A stretch of DNA of 64,000 bases from Nitrososphaeraceae archaeon (GTDB taxonomy: Archaea > Thermoproteota > Nitrososphaeria > Nitrososphaerales > Nitrososphaeraceae): positions 1 through 64,000 of the forward strand of contig JALDRC010000006.1 of the NCBI GenBank assembly GCA_031316115.1, in the 5' to 3' direction. The position numbers were made by a program, and so were the translations under genes. Within the stretch, counting starts at the first letter, position 1. The number at the start of each line of letters is the position of its first letter. The notes under the pieces were generated by a model, which did not search any database, was not told where the DNA came from, and saw nothing but the letters and a program-made list of their open reading frames with translations. This document shows positions 55,883 to 64,000 of this stretch, piece after piece.

Positions 55883-55902
55883 ATTTTTCGGCGCCGAAAA
55901 AT
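55883..55902. repeat. 20-bp perfect palindrome with GC core
   Basis: ATTTTTCGGCGCCGAAAAAT reads the same on both strands. The CGGCGCCG centre stands out in AT-rich surroundings. It could be an operator for a dimeric regulator. No U-run follows on either strand, so it is not a typical terminator. Confidence 0.6.
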
Positions 55903-55969
55903 AAAGATTCGTCCTTGACTGTCTTCCGATGATGAATATTATTATATAATATTACTTTGAAAGATTGTC

Positions 55970-56064
55970 GGGACATATTCTCAATCCCACCCAGTCTGTG
56001 ATTTACATCCCAGCCGAGTCATCACAATGAGATAGGTCATGTGTTTACTCATGACCTATCTCAT
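55970..56064 (+). ncRNA. candidate structured small RNA
   Basis: A segment unusually GC-rich for the window has three nested-free stems in a row: GGGA 55970-55973 with TCCC 55985-55988, TGTGAT 55997-56002 with ATCACA 56021-56026, and a perfect 15-bp stem 56027-56041 with 56050-56064 around an 8-nt loop. TTATATAATA at 55942-55951 lies about 25 nt before 55970, so transcription could start at the first stem. No known RNA family fits and no long frame is open. The 15-bp hairpin could instead serve as an end signal for the convergent radical SAM gene, but no U-run follows it. Confidence 0.3.
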
Positions 56065-56149
56065 AATAATAAAATTAGTTTATTTATAAAAATAAGATTT
56101 GTTACAATTAAGTTAACTATTTAAAAGCTATTTTATTCGAGTCATCAAA

Positions 56150-57217
56150 TCATAAAGCTTGTTGTTTCTCTTGATTGATGAGATTGGATATTCCTCTCAA
56201 ATAGTTCTTTGCAAAGGTCGTGGTAGGTTGTGATGAATACCAAATGCATCCCAATACCTTACAATCCTTACATGTTCTTGCAATATCCCATTGAGGAGCC
56301 TGCCATACTTCTTCTATATTTTTTTCTAGTAAATTATAGACATTTTCAGGAGAGTTATATTTCCAGCACGGGACCAGAACTGTACCATTTGCATTAATAA
56401 ATACACTTTTCCAAACTCCACATTCATCATACAAGCCTCTACCGTGTTGTATTATTTGTTGAAAATATTCAATTGGTATCATAATTTTAGGAGTAGTATG
56501 TCTCTTATTGTAATCAATGATACTTTCGCATATCGAAATCATAGTTTTTCTATCTGGTAATAAAGAATAGTTTACATCTGATCTATCTTCTACAAATGTA
56601 AGGGAAACAGCATTAGATCCCAATTCTTTTGCTTTTTCAAAATATGATTGATTAATGAATTCTTCAGTATTGTATTTAGTAATTACTGAATTAAAATAAT
56701 GTGGTATATTATTTTCTTTGAGTAGAAGAAGATTTTCTAATATACGTCTAAAAACATTATTTGGAACACCTCTTATTTTACAATAAGATTGCTCGTACAC
56801 AGAATCTATGCTGCAGGTAATAAATTGAACATATTTCTTTAATTCAATTAAATCTATATTGTGTAACAGGGAACAATTTGTGATTAGAGTTACAGGCATG
56901 TTTAATTTATTTAGATAATGAATCAATTCCATGAAATCAGGTCTGGAAGTAGGTTCTCCACCCTCGATAATTGACCATATACAATATTTTGAAACCTTAT
57001 CAAAAATTAACTTCCACTGCTCTGTGGTCAAGTCATTATTCCTTGCCATATTAAGTTGTCCAATTTTATCAGAATCCCCAAATGGACACATGGGACAATA
57101 AAAATTACAATAATGTGTCAAACTGAAGACAGCTATCAGAGGACGTTTTTTCCCCAAAAGTCTCTTCGATGACCATTTTCCTAATAGCTTTATCGTTCTG
57201 ATAGTATCAATTCCCAT
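56150..57217 (-). CDS. radical SAM/SPASM-domain protein
   Basis: This 355-residue enzyme has the AdoMet [4Fe-4S] motif C37-x3-C41-x2-C44 (THYCNFYCPMCPFGD), the GGEP motif (EGGEPTSRPD) and the radical SAM barrel to about 230. A C-terminal SPASM-like region has Cys in DECGVW, VLVPCWKY, TCKDCKVLGC. SPASM enzymes modify peptides, proteins or small molecules with a second Fe-S cluster. The substrate is unknown and no obvious precursor peptide is adjacent, apart from the weak 31-codon frame. Confidence 0.92.
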   Translation of the reverse strand: MGIDTIRTIKLLGKWSSKRLLGKKRPLIAVFSLTHYCNFYCPMCPFGDSDKIGQLNMARNNDLTTEQWKLIFDKVSKYCIWSIIEGGEPTSRPDFMELIHYLNKLNMPVTLITNCSLLHNIDLIELKKYVQFITCSIDSVYEQSYCKIRGVPNNVFRRILENLLLLKENNIPHYFNSVITKYNTEEFINQSYFEKAKELGSNAVSLTFVEDRSDVNYSLLPDRKTMISICESIIDYNKRHTTPKIMIPIEYFQQIIQHGRGLYDECGVWKSVFINANGTVLVPCWKYNSPENVYNLLEKNIEEVWQAPQWDIARTCKDCKVLGCIWYSSQPTTTFAKNYLRGISNLINQEKQQAL

Positions 57218-57369
57218 AACATTCTATTATAATATCCAATCCGTATAAATTCATTATATATCAAATTTAAAGCATGAGAATAGAGAATTAGTTAGTATAA
57301 AATATTCATAGTTCTTATCATTGTTTACTCTAAGGTTTAAATATCAACACTAATAAAAATTTTTTATAT

Positions 57370-57945
57370 ATGGTAATATTTTTTAAAAAATCTGATTTTA
57401 AAAAATATTTGTTTAGTATACCTTTTGTTATTTTCTGTTTGACGTTATTAATTAACCAACCAATATCGTTCAATTCTATATTAGGTCAGATGCATGGAGG
57501 TCATGATTTACCACCATCAGCTATTGGAGATCGGGAAGTTTTTTTAAAATTTGATGCTCCTACATTCAAAACAACAGAAAGAGGAAAATTAAGTCTAGCA
57601 CTAATAGACAATAAAACAGCAGAGAATATTCCTCATGTCACTTTTATAATAAGCATACATAATGAAACCAATAAGGCATTACTCACAGAAAATTTTCATG
57701 GACATAAAGGGGATATCAATTTAGAGTTTATTAACAGTAATTTAACAAAATATAGAATTAACGCAAATTATGATACATTAGCAGCCAGTTATGTTTCTGA
57801 TTTTGGAAGTCCAATTAAAATTGATGGTCCAATCTTTAGTAATAGTGGAGAATATAAAATTATAGCTGAAATTACAGGCATAGATTATGATAATACATTT
57901 TTACCATCGCCGTTGAAGTATGAATATATAATAACCGTTAAATAG
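57370..57945 (+). CDS. secreted small beta-sandwich protein
   Basis: This 191-residue protein has a signal anchor (about 14-35) followed by a His/Gly stretch (GQMHGGHDLPPS) and one Ig-like beta-sandwich: LSLALIDNKT, HVTFIISIHNETNKALLTEN, YKIIAEITGIDYDNT. The mature start with M-H-G-G-H could bind copper or another metal; that is inference. Similar in style to the ectodomain at 49327. Function unknown. Confidence 0.75.
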   Translation: MVIFFKKSDFKKYLFSIPFVIFCLTLLINQPISFNSILGQMHGGHDLPPSAIGDREVFLKFDAPTFKTTERGKLSLALIDNKTAENIPHVTFIISIHNETNKALLTENFHGHKGDINLEFINSNLTKYRINANYDTLAASYVSDFGSPIKIDGPIFSNSGEYKIIAEITGIDYDNTFLPSPLKYEYIITVK

Positions 57946-57983
57946 AAATTACATAACAGGCAATCATAAAGGAAAAATATCAA

Positions 57984-59228
57984 TTATAGACTTTTTGTTA
58001 GCTTAGTCTTTTGTAACTCTAGGTTCCTAGCCATTTTTATACATTTATCTGCTTCAGATGCTTTTCCTAATTTTTCCAGATTGTGTGCCTTGCGATAGTA
58101 TGCATGAATATAATCTGGTTCTATTCTGATAGCTTCTTCATAACATTGTATTGCTTCTTCATATCTTTCTAGGCAGTCCAATGAAAAACCTTTGCCATAA
58201 TAAGCATACACGTAATCATATGATCTGAATATGACCTCATCGTAGGATCTGATAGCCTCATCAAATCTACTAAGTTCAGCTAACGATATTGCTTTATTGT
58301 AGTAAGCATCTAGATAGTCACTCTTTATACTAATTGCCTTATCATAACATTCAATGGCCTCTTGATGATTTCCGACATTAGTTAGTGCAATTCCTTTATT
58401 AAAATAAATATCACTTGCATCAGGGTTCAGGGACAATGCAGCATCATAATAAAAAATTGCATCATCGTATCTACCAAGTGAAGCCAGAGCTATGCCTTTG
58501 TTATTTAGAGCAGTTATATCATTTGGTTTTACAGCAAGAGCCATATCGTAGTATGATATGGCATCATCATATCTAGCAAGTGAAGCCAGAGCTATGCCTT
58601 TGTTATTTAGAGCAGTTATATCATTTGGTTTTACAGCAAGAGCCTTGTCATAATGTTCCAATGCCAAATGGAACTTTTTCATATTTACTAAAGCAACTGC
58701 TTTATTATTTAATGCTGTAATATCATTTGGTTTATTTTTTAGGGTTTCTTCATAAGCATGTGCAGCTTCTTCATACAAACCCATCTGTTGGAATGTTGAT
58801 CCTTTATTATTTAGAACATTAATATCTGTAGGTTTTATTTTTAGTGCATCATCAAAACACTTTATGGCTTCACCGTATCGTTTTAGGCAAGATAATGCCA
58901 ATCCTTTTCTATATAGAGCTTGAAAATAATTCGGTTTTATTTTTAGTGCATCATCAAAACACTTTATGGATTCCTGAAATTTCTCTAATATTTCTAAAAT
59001 GAATCCTTTATCAAAATATGTTGCTGGATCGCTAGGATTTAATGTTAAAAGTTTGTCTAAATGTCGTATAGCTTTGAGGTATTCACTTCTTTCGCCATTA
59101 TTGACTTCATCAATATTAGAACCTACTCCACTTTGGATATCACTATTAGTATCAATGCCTGAATCAACTCTAGTATCACTTAATGAACTAGATTTATCCT
59201 TATCTTCAGATTGACTTTCATCCAACAA
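57984..59228 (-). CDS. TPR-repeat protein
   Basis: This 414-residue protein has about 10-11 tetratricopeptide repeats of 34 residues from about 48 to 400 after an acidic Ser-rich start (1-45). Each repeat follows A-x-x-x-x-x-x-G-x-x-x-x-x-L-x-x-Y-x-x-A with well-kept Trp/Gly/Ala/Pro positions (for example DAISYYDMALAVKPNDITAL). It is cytoplasmic and probably a scaffold for protein complexes. Two adjacent repeats are nearly identical at DNA level. Confidence 0.94.
   Translation of the reverse strand: MLDESQSEDKDKSSSLSDTRVDSGIDTNSDIQSGVGSNIDEVNNGERSEYLKAIRHLDKLLTLNPSDPATYFDKGFILEILEKFQESIKCFDDALKIKPNYFQALYRKGLALSCLKRYGEAIKCFDDALKIKPTDINVLNNKGSTFQQMGLYEEAAHAYEETLKNKPNDITALNNKAVALVNMKKFHLALEHYDKALAVKPNDITALNNKGIALASLARYDDAISYYDMALAVKPNDITALNNKGIALASLGRYDDAIFYYDAALSLNPDASDIYFNKGIALTNVGNHQEAIECYDKAISIKSDYLDAYYNKAISLAELSRFDEAIRSYDEVIFRSYDYVYAYYGKGFSLDCLERYEEAIQCYEEAIRIEPDYIHAYYRKAHNLEKLGKASEADKCIKMARNLELQKTKLTKSL
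58459..58642 (-). repeat. two near-identical TPR units, 102 bp apart
   Basis: About 82 bp from 58459 match the segment from 58561 with few changes (for example CTACCAAGTGAAGCC and CTAGCAAGTGAAGCC). The offset is 102 bp, one TPR of 34 codons. It points to a recent in-frame duplication. Confidence 0.85.
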
Positions 59229-59419
59229 CAGTAGCTATTGATATTAAACTTTAATGATATTTTAGTTTTTTGGGTTACCTATTAATTGAATAGGAAGAGA
59301 ATATCAGATACCCAAGCATAACTAAAGAATATTTATGAGTAAAAAATATTTTATACAGAATTGCATTGATAATCTTTATAGGATATTTTTAAAAGAACTA
59401 ATTTCTGCTATTAATATAA

Positions 59420-60202
59420 ATGAGGTTTAAAGGAAAGAAAGTTCTAATAACAGGGGCATCTTCAGGAATTGGAAAGCAGGCAGCTATTGATTTTTCCAAG
59501 AATGGTGTAAAAATGATATTTTTGGTATCGAGATCAGGTTCTAAGTTGGAGGAGTTAAAGAAGATGCTTGATCCAAAATGTGACACAGTTGTATACCCAT
59601 GCGATATTTCAAAGAAAGATAACGTTATTAAAATGGGAAAAGAAATACAAGACAAATATGGGCAGATAGATATTTTAGTTAACAATGCTGGCTTTGGGCT
59701 ATATGGAACCGTCATTCAGCAAACTATTGAGGAAATAGAAGAGGTAACGTTTACAAATTATTTAGGTATGGTTTATTGTACAAAAGTTTTTATTGATTCC
59801 ATGATAAGGAATAGAACAGGGCATATTGTAAATGTAGCTTCTCTGGCTGCTAGTTTTGGTATACCAGGAATTGCTGGATATTGTGGATCGAAATTTGCTA
59901 TGCTAGGCTTCTCTGAATCCTTATATCACGAATTAAAGGGAACTGGGGTAGGTATTACTGTTGTGAGTCCAATAGCAGTTAGAACAAATTTTTTTAATAA
60001 TGATTCGTTTAAGGGAAAACCAACGCATAAAATTGGATATATGTTAGATCCTAAAAAAGTATCTAAATCAATATTGGATGCAAGTAATTCGAGAAGGTTA
60101 GAGATTGTTGTCCCATTTTACGTCCGATCTGCTGTTTGGTTGAAACATACATTTCCATATTTGATTAATCCTATAATAAGCAACGCGTTTAAGACAATGT
60201 AA
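59420..60202 (+). CDS. short-chain dehydrogenase/reductase
   Basis: This 260-residue classical SDR has TGASSGIG (10-17), NNAGFGLYG, catalytic Ser in VASLAASFG and Y-x-x-x-K in YCGSKFAM. The C-terminal end (RSAVWLKHTFPYLINPIISN) is hydrophobic and may associate with the membrane, as in DhrS7-like or fatty-acyl/ketosphinganine-type SDRs. A basic S-R-S-G after strand 2 suggests NADP(H). Substrate unknown. Confidence 0.92.
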   Translation: MRFKGKKVLITGASSGIGKQAAIDFSKNGVKMIFLVSRSGSKLEELKKMLDPKCDTVVYPCDISKKDNVIKMGKEIQDKYGQIDILVNNAGFGLYGTVIQQTIEEIEEVTFTNYLGMVYCTKVFIDSMIRNRTGHIVNVASLAASFGIPGIAGYCGSKFAMLGFSESLYHELKGTGVGITVVSPIAVRTNFFNNDSFKGKPTHKIGYMLDPKKVSKSILDASNSRRLEIVVPFYVRSAVWLKHTFPYLINPIISNAFKTM

Positions 60203-60306
60203 ACTCAAATTGTAAAAAGTGATCAAATTTTTTATAAAGTTGCTCTTTCAAAAGATTTATGTCAAATCTTTTCTGTTTAATATTTGGAGATTTAATATTT
60301 GAACTA

Positions 60307-60468
60307 TCAGGTAAGTTTGCCTTTTTGTTTTAAATCTCTTATGATATCCATCAACGTATCGTAGTCTATATCTACTTCATTTAGGATTTTAGCATGATCA
60401 ACTGTTTTATTTTTTTTTATATACTTTTCAATAAGGGTTTTTTTCTTTTGATAAATTCGGTCTTCCAT
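60307..60468 (-). CDS. 53-residue helical protein, possible winged-helix fragment
   Basis: ATG 60468 starts an intact frame. TLIEKYIKKNKTVDHAKIL then DYDTLMDIIRDLKQKGKL reads as a helix, a turn and a recognition-like helix, like the first half of a winged-helix domain. It lies in the 366-nt gap between the SDR and helicase genes, divergent from the helicase. Composition and order support a real small gene; the function (DNA- or RNA-binding) is a guess. Confidence 0.6.
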   Translation of the reverse strand: MEDRIYQKKKTLIEKYIKKNKTVDHAKILNEVDIDYDTLMDIIRDLKQKGKLT

Positions 60469-60568
60469 CCTGATCTAAATGAGTTTTGTATTAATTGTTT
60501 AATTTATATATTCAAGATGTAAGAGATTTAAAACAACAGATTTATCAGATCTGTTTTTTATTTAATTA

Positions 60569-63163
60569 ATGATAAAATACCGATGTCCCAATTGTTTGTC
60601 ACTGGATTCTATCGTTGTGGACAGGATTTTTGATGGAAGGATTTTATTCAACTGTGAAAAATGCAAGTTATGTTGTGTGATTCCGTTTGAAGTCAGTATA
60701 GATGATACATATATTGAATTTTTAGATCGATTTGACAGTAAATCAGTTACCATTATGACCAATCTAAAACTTGTTCTTGAACAGGAGAAATTAGTAAGGT
60801 CCGAAAAAGAAATTCAAAATATGGTTAAAAATTATACAATTGAAAATAAATTGGTTAAAGATATTTTGTTTTCCGAAAAAGATTATATTGTAGATTTTAG
60901 AAAAATCAAAGATTCGAAAATAAGGTTCGGAAGAGATATTGAGAATTTACCATTAAATGATATACTACTAGAGCAACTAAAGAAAAAAAATATTATAAAA
61001 TTATATCAATTTCAAGAAGATGCTATTTTAAAAATTCTCTCTGGAAAAGATATAGTTATATCAGCACCAACTGCAGCTGGAAAAACTGAAGGATTTTGTC
61101 TTCCTATTCTCCAAAAAATTTACGAGAACAAAATTTTAACAGGGGATAAAGACAAAGATCTTTTCAGAACATCTGTTACCAGTAATAGTGAAATGATTCA
61201 AAAGGTTTCAGCACTATTCATATATCCTACAAAGGCCCTAGCAAGGGATCAACACGAAAAAATATTATATTATTCCTATGCTTTAGACATTAAAGTAAAA
61301 ATATTTGATGGAGATTTGGATGAATCAGAAAGACAGAGTCTTTATGACAATCCACCAGATATAATGATCACTAATTTTGATATGATTCACTACCACTTGT
61401 TTAATAAGACACGATTTGCCAATCTATTTAAAAACATTAAATTTCTTGTTGTGGATGAAGTCCATAGTTATAATGGAATATTTGGATCAAATATTCACTA
61501 CATCATTAAAAGATTAGAACGAATGATAACTAATGCTGATAAACTTCAGATCATTGCATGTTCAGCTACGTTACCTAATGCAGAAACATTTTGCAATCAG
61601 TTATTTAATAGAAGAATGGAAATTATTCAGGAGAGTGGAAAAAAAGGGACAATTAATTTTTCGATGATTTATCCATCACTAAGATCTAATAGAACATTGA
61701 GAATGGATATAATAAAGAAAATCGCTAAAAAACATAAAACATTAATTTTTAGTAATTCTCATTTATCTGCAGAATTATTGGCATTTAACTCATCTAAATC
61801 AGGAATAAAAATTGGAGTACATAGATCAGGGCTTTTACCTAAAGTAAGAAAGATTGTGGAAAATTCCTTCAAGTCAGGAAAATTAGATGTCTTATCCTCT
61901 ACTCCGACACTAGAATTAGGAATCGACATCGGAGATTTAGACGCAGTAATATCCAACTTGGTACCAATCAATAGATTATTACAGAGATTTGGAAGGGCAG
62001 CACGAAAAGGTCAGGAAGGATTTACATTTCTTACTTTAGGTCATGATCCCATAAGCCAGTATTATAAAAATCATCCAGAAGATTATTTTCATGACTTTGA
62101 GTTAAACTATATCGACCCCTTTAATCCATTAATCCAGGAAAATCAGGTTTTGTCGATGGCTTTTGATAGACCTATTTCTCTATTTGAATCTAAAAATTTT
62201 ACAGAAGTAATAGATAAATTAATTAATAAAAAATTATTAGTTCTAAAAAATGGAAAATATATACCAGATAGCCGAGCTCTTACTGTATTAAGATCCTTTA
62301 ATATCAGAGGTACAGGAATAGACGTAGATATCATTTTTAATGAAAAAAAAATTGGTAGTAGAAATCTACCGTATGCTTTAGAGGAACTTCATAAGGATGC
62401 AATCTATTTTATAGCTGGAAAAAGATATAAAGTTAATAAATTATCCTTAGATAAAAAATCTCAGCGAAATTTTGCAAATATAGAATTGGTACCTAATAGT
62501 TACCCAAATTATACAAAGGCAATTGTGGAAGAAATACCCGTTATTCTGAAGGTGTTTGAAGAGAAATTGGTATTTGGAATTCAGTTAAAATATTGTTTAC
62601 TAAAAATCTCAAAAAGAATAATTGGATATTCTAATATAGAAATAGGAAAGGAGATAAATCAAGGAAAGAAAATCTTCTTTGAAGTTCCAGAAATTTTTGA
62701 ATACGTTACTAAGGGTTTTATCTTTAGAGTTCCTAAACCTGTAGATGTCCTCAGAGACCAAACGGATAGAGAAATAATAGAAATGAGTGGTTACCATGCC
62801 ACAGAACATGTAATCATAGAAGGAAGTTCCATGATAACTGGAGGTGCTTCATATGATTTAGGAGGTATTTCTCTTGGAGATTCGGGAATAATAGTAATTC
62901 GAGATGGAAGCATAGGAGGTAATGGTGCAAGTAAAAGTTTGTATGATAGGTTTGAAAAAGCAGTTATACGTGCTCATAGTATAGTAGAGGAATGCCCATG
63001 TGAAGGAGTAGAAGGTTGTCCTAGATGTACTTATTCTTACAGATGTGGAAATAATAATGAGTATTTGCACAAAAAAGCAGCTTTGGAAATCTTTGTCAGA
63101 CTGAAAAATAATGAAAAAGCAGAGATAACAGTTATCGAAAATGTTGGTAAGAATCTAATATGA
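60569..63163 (+). CDS. Hrq1/MrfA-like SF2 DNA helicase
   Basis: This 864-residue helicase has an N-terminal zinc ribbon (C6-x2-C9, C29-x2-C32), Walker A APTAAGKTE (166-174), Ia YPTKALARDQ, a DEVH box (VVDEVHSYNG), SAT and motif VI QRFGRAARKGQ. The C-terminal region carries CPCEGVEGCPRCTYSYRCGN, the four-Cys cluster of Hrq1 and bacterial MrfA, which repair DNA crosslinks and mitomycin damage as 3'-5' helicases. The zinc ribbon replaces the usual N-terminal extension. It is likely a DNA repair protein. Confidence 0.9.
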   Translation: MIKYRCPNCLSLDSIVVDRIFDGRILFNCEKCKLCCVIPFEVSIDDTYIEFLDRFDSKSVTIMTNLKLVLEQEKLVRSEKEIQNMVKNYTIENKLVKDILFSEKDYIVDFRKIKDSKIRFGRDIENLPLNDILLEQLKKKNIIKLYQFQEDAILKILSGKDIVISAPTAAGKTEGFCLPILQKIYENKILTGDKDKDLFRTSVTSNSEMIQKVSALFIYPTKALARDQHEKILYYSYALDIKVKIFDGDLDESERQSLYDNPPDIMITNFDMIHYHLFNKTRFANLFKNIKFLVVDEVHSYNGIFGSNIHYIIKRLERMITNADKLQIIACSATLPNAETFCNQLFNRRMEIIQESGKKGTINFSMIYPSLRSNRTLRMDIIKKIAKKHKTLIFSNSHLSAELLAFNSSKSGIKIGVHRSGLLPKVRKIVENSFKSGKLDVLSSTPTLELGIDIGDLDAVISNLVPINRLLQRFGRAARKGQEGFTFLTLGHDPISQYYKNHPEDYFHDFELNYIDPFNPLIQENQVLSMAFDRPISLFESKNFTEVIDKLINKKLLVLKNGKYIPDSRALTVLRSFNIRGTGIDVDIIFNEKKIGSRNLPYALEELHKDAIYFIAGKRYKVNKLSLDKKSQRNFANIELVPNSYPNYTKAIVEEIPVILKVFEEKLVFGIQLKYCLLKISKRIIGYSNIEIGKEINQGKKIFFEVPEIFEYVTKGFIFRVPKPVDVLRDQTDREIIEMSGYHATEHVIIEGSSMITGGASYDLGGISLGDSGIIVIRDGSIGGNGASKSLYDRFEKAVIRAHSIVEECPCEGVEGCPRCTYSYRCGNNNEYLHKKAALEIFVRLKNNEKAEITVIENVGKNLI

Positions 63164-63244
63164 TAACAAAGATTTCGTAAAAAAATTAAAATGTATTTGC
63201 TTGGAAGAAATAAAAATTATGTAAAGTGTTGTAAGGCTGGATAA

Positions 63245-63463
63245 CTAGGTATTAAACTTGAGAGTATTTTCTAGTGTCGTTTTAGAAGAATCTGTCAAAA
63301 CATCTCCAAGGGTTTCCTTAGTGCTGTCGGTTAGATTTTTTATGACTGGCATGATACCGATTTTATCTGCCCCTTTAATTACACCGGTAAAAAACGTTTC
63401 CCATCCTAAACCAATAATAGCTAAAAATAATACAATTGCGATTATCCATAACATTACTCCCAT
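63245..63463 (-). CDS. 72-residue single-helix membrane protein
   Basis: An N-terminal helix (LWIIAIVLFLAIIGLGWETF, 5-24) is followed by an amphipathic stretch with repeated T-D-S-(S/T)-K-(E/T)-T (49-63). This resembles short membrane proteins conserved among thaumarchaea. It is convergent with the helicase gene. Function unknown. Confidence 0.65.
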   Translation of the reverse strand: MGVMLWIIAIVLFLAIIGLGWETFFTGVIKGADKIGIMPVIKNLTDSTKETLGDVLTDSSKTTLENTLKFNT

Positions 63464-63604
63464 ATTATTACATAGTACTTTGTTAAGGTATATTTACACT
63501 ATGTAAGATTTATGCTGTTTTATATTACATTAAATATCTTATATAAAAAAAACATAGTTTTTTTATCGTAATTAATTATATAGTATTTAAAAATTAATTC
63601 TCAA

Positions 63605-63997
63605 ATGAAGATCCAAAAAATTAGCGCAATAACATTAAAAGTTAAAAACATGAAGAAATCCTTCGCTTTTTACTCTCGAATTCCAGGTTTCCAATTATCC
63701 TACGGAAATCCTGAAAGTTTGTTTACTTCATTTGAATTGACGGATCGAACTAATGGATCTGTATCTTTTATAAATTTAGAATTGTCAAAAAAAGTCAATG
63801 ATAAAAATTTTGGAAGAATAATATTTTATTCAGAAAATGTTGATAATCTTTATCGTTTCTTTACACAAGATAAAATTGTATCTAAACTTATAAAAATCAA
63901 AAATGCACCAAATAATGCCAACTGGGGAGAAAGATATTTTCATATCTTAGACCCAGAAGGATATGAACTATCCTTCGCACAACCGTTAAAAAAATAG
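63605..63997 (+). CDS. VOC/glyoxalase-superfamily protein
   Basis: This 130-residue, single VOC domain protein has the two beta-alpha-beta-beta-beta units: KISAITLKVKNMKKSFAFYS at the start and RYFHILDPEGYELSFAQP at the end, the usual closing H-x-x-D-P-(E/D)-G. E125 (ELSF) could be a metal ligand, but the first-unit His is not obvious. Members include glyoxalase I, dioxygenases and resistance proteins. Ends 3 nt before the window edge. Confidence 0.88.
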   Translation: MKIQKISAITLKVKNMKKSFAFYSRIPGFQLSYGNPESLFTSFELTDRTNGSVSFINLELSKKVNDKNFGRIIFYSENVDNLYRFFTQDKIVSKLIKIKNAPNNANWGERYFHILDPEGYELSFAQPLKK

Positions 63998-64000
63998 ATT

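Noticed and set aside
55928-55935. GATGATGA resembling box C of a C/D box guide RNA
   Set aside because: No CTGA box D follows within a usual distance, and the downstream structure does not fit a C/D RNA.
1-64000. tRNA, rRNA and CRISPR genes
   Set aside because: No cloverleaf, rRNA core or direct-repeat array was recognised; a tRNAscan-SE and Infernal run would be needed to exclude tRNAs.

Overview
The window is AT-rich archaeal chromosome, most likely from a soil ammonia-oxidizing thaumarchaeon (Nitrososphaeria, Nitrosocosmicus-like). The evidence is indirect. There are many secreted or membrane-anchored proteins with Asn/Ser/Thr-rich ectodomains, NHL and Asp-box propellers, cupredoxins, a B-type heme-copper oxidase, PsbP-like and creatininase-family proteins, and TATA boxes about 25-29 nt before start codons (leaderless mRNAs, some starting at TTG). 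No amo, nirK, urease, rRNA or tRNA gene was seen, so the assignment rests on gene style alone.

Layout. 0-10 kb: a dead IS3-family element and a terminal relic of a second copy, a VIT1/CCC1 metal transporter, a GH5-like hydrolase, a pyruvate-decarboxylase-type enzyme, a DsbA-like thioredoxin with a CxxC membrane partner, and decayed genes including an NHL propeller. 10-22.6 kb: secreted proteins including an Asp-box propeller with near-identical repeats, a patatin, an orphan voltage-sensor-like protein, an HD-domain protein with a cyclic-nucleotide-phosphodiesterase-like metal signature, and two 721-bp IS6-like elements, each with an exact 8-bp target duplication. 22.8-30 kb: metabolic genes (cytochrome P450, amidohydrolase, GNAT, SDR) and transporters. 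30.5-36.7 kb: a respiratory block of oxidase subunits I and II, a cupredoxin and a CtaG-like protein, with a tandem C2H2 zinc-finger miniprotein and a GH63/MGH1-like glycosidase inside it. 37-44 kb: a GTPase-dead SelB-like factor, a class III nucleotide cyclase, an esterase and an NHL protein. 44-46 kb: gene-poor, with an IS fossil. 46-64 kb: DEAD-box and Hrq1-like helicases, an HtrA protease with two near-identical PDZ repeats, a creatininase-family enzyme, a parvulin, a PNPOx-like flavoprotein, a radical SAM/SPASM protein, TPR and SDR proteins, and a VOC protein at the right end.

The clearest larger pattern is a decay series of one IS6-like element. One copy has an intact reading frame, one is freshly dead with its target duplication intact, one is strongly eroded but still has a 7-of-8 bp duplication, two are barely recognisable, and one is a truncated end. 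The most speculative but interesting non-coding signal is a compact structured segment (55970-56064) with a well-placed TATA box upstream. The class III cyclase and the PDE-like HD protein suggest that this organism makes and breaks a cyclic nucleotide. Several real small genes (34275-34454, 42004-42168, 60307-60468) are under 60 codons and easily missed.
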